Of a DNA stretch of 64,000 nucleotides, positions 63,370-64,000 are shown one piece after another; the first letter of the stretch is position 1; every line of letters begins with the position of its first letter. Position numbers and translations under genes: made by a program. The stretch covers positions 1-64,000 of the forward strand of contig CAMFBM010000005.1 in the NCBI GenBank assembly GCA_945948555.1, given 5' to 3'. The notes beneath the pieces are model-generated. The model saw only the letters and a program-made list of their open reading frames with translations. It made no database searches and was not told the origin of the DNA. This stretch comes from an uncultured Bacteroidales bacterium (lineage in GTDB: Bacteria; Bacteroidota; Bacteroidia; Bacteroidales; UBA932).

Positions 63370-63491
63370 AAAGTTGGCAAAAAAAGGCTATTTCTTCGTT
63401 GCAGCCTTCGTCAAAGTCCTCACAACCAACAGGTTGCTGCGGCATTTGACTTCAGACTGCGCCTTGAACTAGCCTTTTTTTATCCAACTTT
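63370..63491. repeat. Long imperfect hairpin after ferredoxin
   Basis: AAAGTTGGCAAAAAAAGGCTA (first 20 bases and one more, 63370-63390) pairs with TAGCCTTTTTTTATCCAACTTT (63470-63491) with few mismatches. The inner parts, for example GCAGCCTTCGTCAAAGTCCT and GGCATTTGACTTCAGACTGC, also pair in part, giving a stem of 45 bp or more. It looks like a small mobile-element-type palindrome and may act as a terminator. Confidence 0.65.
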
Positions 63492-63516
63492 TTCAATGTG
63501 GAATTTTTTCGATGAG

Positions 63517-63625
63517 ATTTCCGGTCAAGCCGGGAATGACGAAAAGTCGGGGATGGCACTTGTCATCCCCGACTTTAATATAGTCCCAACAATGTCGTAA
63601 CGTCATCCCCGACCTGATCGGGGAT
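63517..63625. repeat. Three REP-like palindromes before the M16 gene end
   Basis: ATTTCCGG/CCGGGAAT (63517-63537), AAAGTCGGGGATG/CATCCCCGACTTT (63543-63576, 13-bp perfect stem) and ATCCCCGA/TCGGGGAT (63605-63625) follow each other. All carry the TCATTCCCG or TCATCCCCG core. The last stops right at the M16 stop codon. Confidence 0.8.
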
Positions 63626-64000
63626 CTATTCAGCAGGACCCATAACGACTTCGATGAAGTTGCCCTCATCGAGCAGCGCCTTCACGGCAGCCTTTATATT
63701 CTCTGCATTGATTTCGGCAATCGCAGCCTCGTACTCGGTGTCGCGATCGATTCCGGCACTGTAATATCCCTGAAGGACATTCAGCCAGTAGTTATTGCTG
63801 ATTCTTGACTCAGGCATCTTTTTCCTGAAATTCTCCACAGTCCTTGTAAGCTGCTCCTCTGTAGGGCCATCGGTTGCAAGACTTTCCATACCTTTGACTG
63901 CAAGACTGCGGAGCTTTGCCACCTGATCCACGTTGGTCGTGAAATATACCTGTGCCACAACTCTCTCCTGAGGAACCTTCTGGACACCGATGTAGGCAGA
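63626..64000 (-). CDS. M16-family peptidase, C-terminal part (cut by the window edge)
   Basis: The open frame runs off the window at 64000. The visible 124 residues include SAYIGVQKVPQE, MAQVYFTTNVDQVAKLRSLA, PTEEQLTRTVENFRKK and NYWLNVLQGYYSAGID, followed by FIEVVMGPAE. This is the end of the C-terminal, non-catalytic half of an insulinase-like zinc peptidase. The HxxEH site is outside the window. Confidence 0.8.
   Translation of the reverse strand, partial: SAYIGVQKVPQERVVAQVYFTTNVDQVAKLRSLAVKGMESLATDGPTEEQLTRTVENFRKKMPESRISNNYWLNVLQGYYSAGIDRDTEYEAAIAEINAENIKAAVKALLDEGNFIEVVMGPAE

Overview
The window is from a member of the Bacteroidales (Bacteroidota), most likely an anaerobic gut-type species; genus is not assigned. 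The evidence is a SusC/SusD polysaccharide utilisation locus, many secreted lipoproteins, S46 dipeptidyl-peptidase, GH95 and GH18 enzymes, an anaerobic sulfatase-maturase, rubrerythrin and ferredoxin, and repeated occurrence of the Bacteroidota promoter form TTTG-N18/19-TAnnTTTG in front of genes.

Layout. 1-8.1 kb is a lower-GC, six-gene type I restriction-modification operon on the minus strand (XRE regulator, DUF2971, hsdM, a DUF1016/PDDEXK nuclease, hsdS, hsdR). Its hsdR carries an in-frame stop 33 codons before the apparent natural end. Just upstream (8.28-8.64 kb) lie the first ~40 codons of a possible SIR2-like gene and the C-terminal remnant of a transposase, so the operon sits in a defence/mobile patch. 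8.8-26.3 kb holds a GH95 fucosidase, an OPA-family transporter, a cell-envelope pair (DUF5723 plus lipoprotein), an outer-membrane beta-barrel protein, and a glycerol-phosphate module (metallophosphoesterase-GDPD fusion, GlpT-like transporter, DeoR regulator), then NhaC and rubrerythrin. 26.3-33.5 kb contains a chimeric esterase, a HAD phosphatase, a decayed alanine symporter, an M1 peptidase with an internal tandem repeat, a 1.1-kb gene-free repeat island, and a ROK kinase. 33.7-43.4 kb holds S46 peptidase, dtd and a four-gene SusC/SusD/GH18/LamG locus. 43.5-55.5 kb is mostly core functions: the PmbA/TldD pair, a zeta-like P-loop protein, TIGR02757, a TRIC channel, anSME, rplS with tRNA-Arg, grpE-dnaJ, and an AAA-ATPase/nuclease. 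55.5-60.8 kb carries a LacI-family remnant, a tandem array of a 155-bp structured repeat, and a uronate catabolic operon (kdgK-eda-exuT) with a divergent LacI regulator. 60.8-64 kb has a manganese-exporter-like protein, a DUF1573 lipid-envelope-type protein, ferredoxin and an M16 peptidase cut by the window edge.

How the genes work together. The SusC/SusD locus would bind and import a host-type glycan cut by the GH18 enzyme. The kdgK-eda-exuT cluster would import hexuronate or KDG and feed it to pyruvate and glyceraldehyde 3-phosphate. GDPD plus GlpT would release and import glycerol 3-phosphate. The PmbA/TldD pair is the usual peptide-processing metalloprotease.

The most unusual signals are repeat-related: palindromic REP-like units (TCATTCCCG...CGGGAATGA type) lie between genes and also appear translated in frame inside pmbA and tldD; two ~150-bp nested palindromes share one four-arm architecture; and a 155-bp tandem repeat is predicted to fold into several stems.
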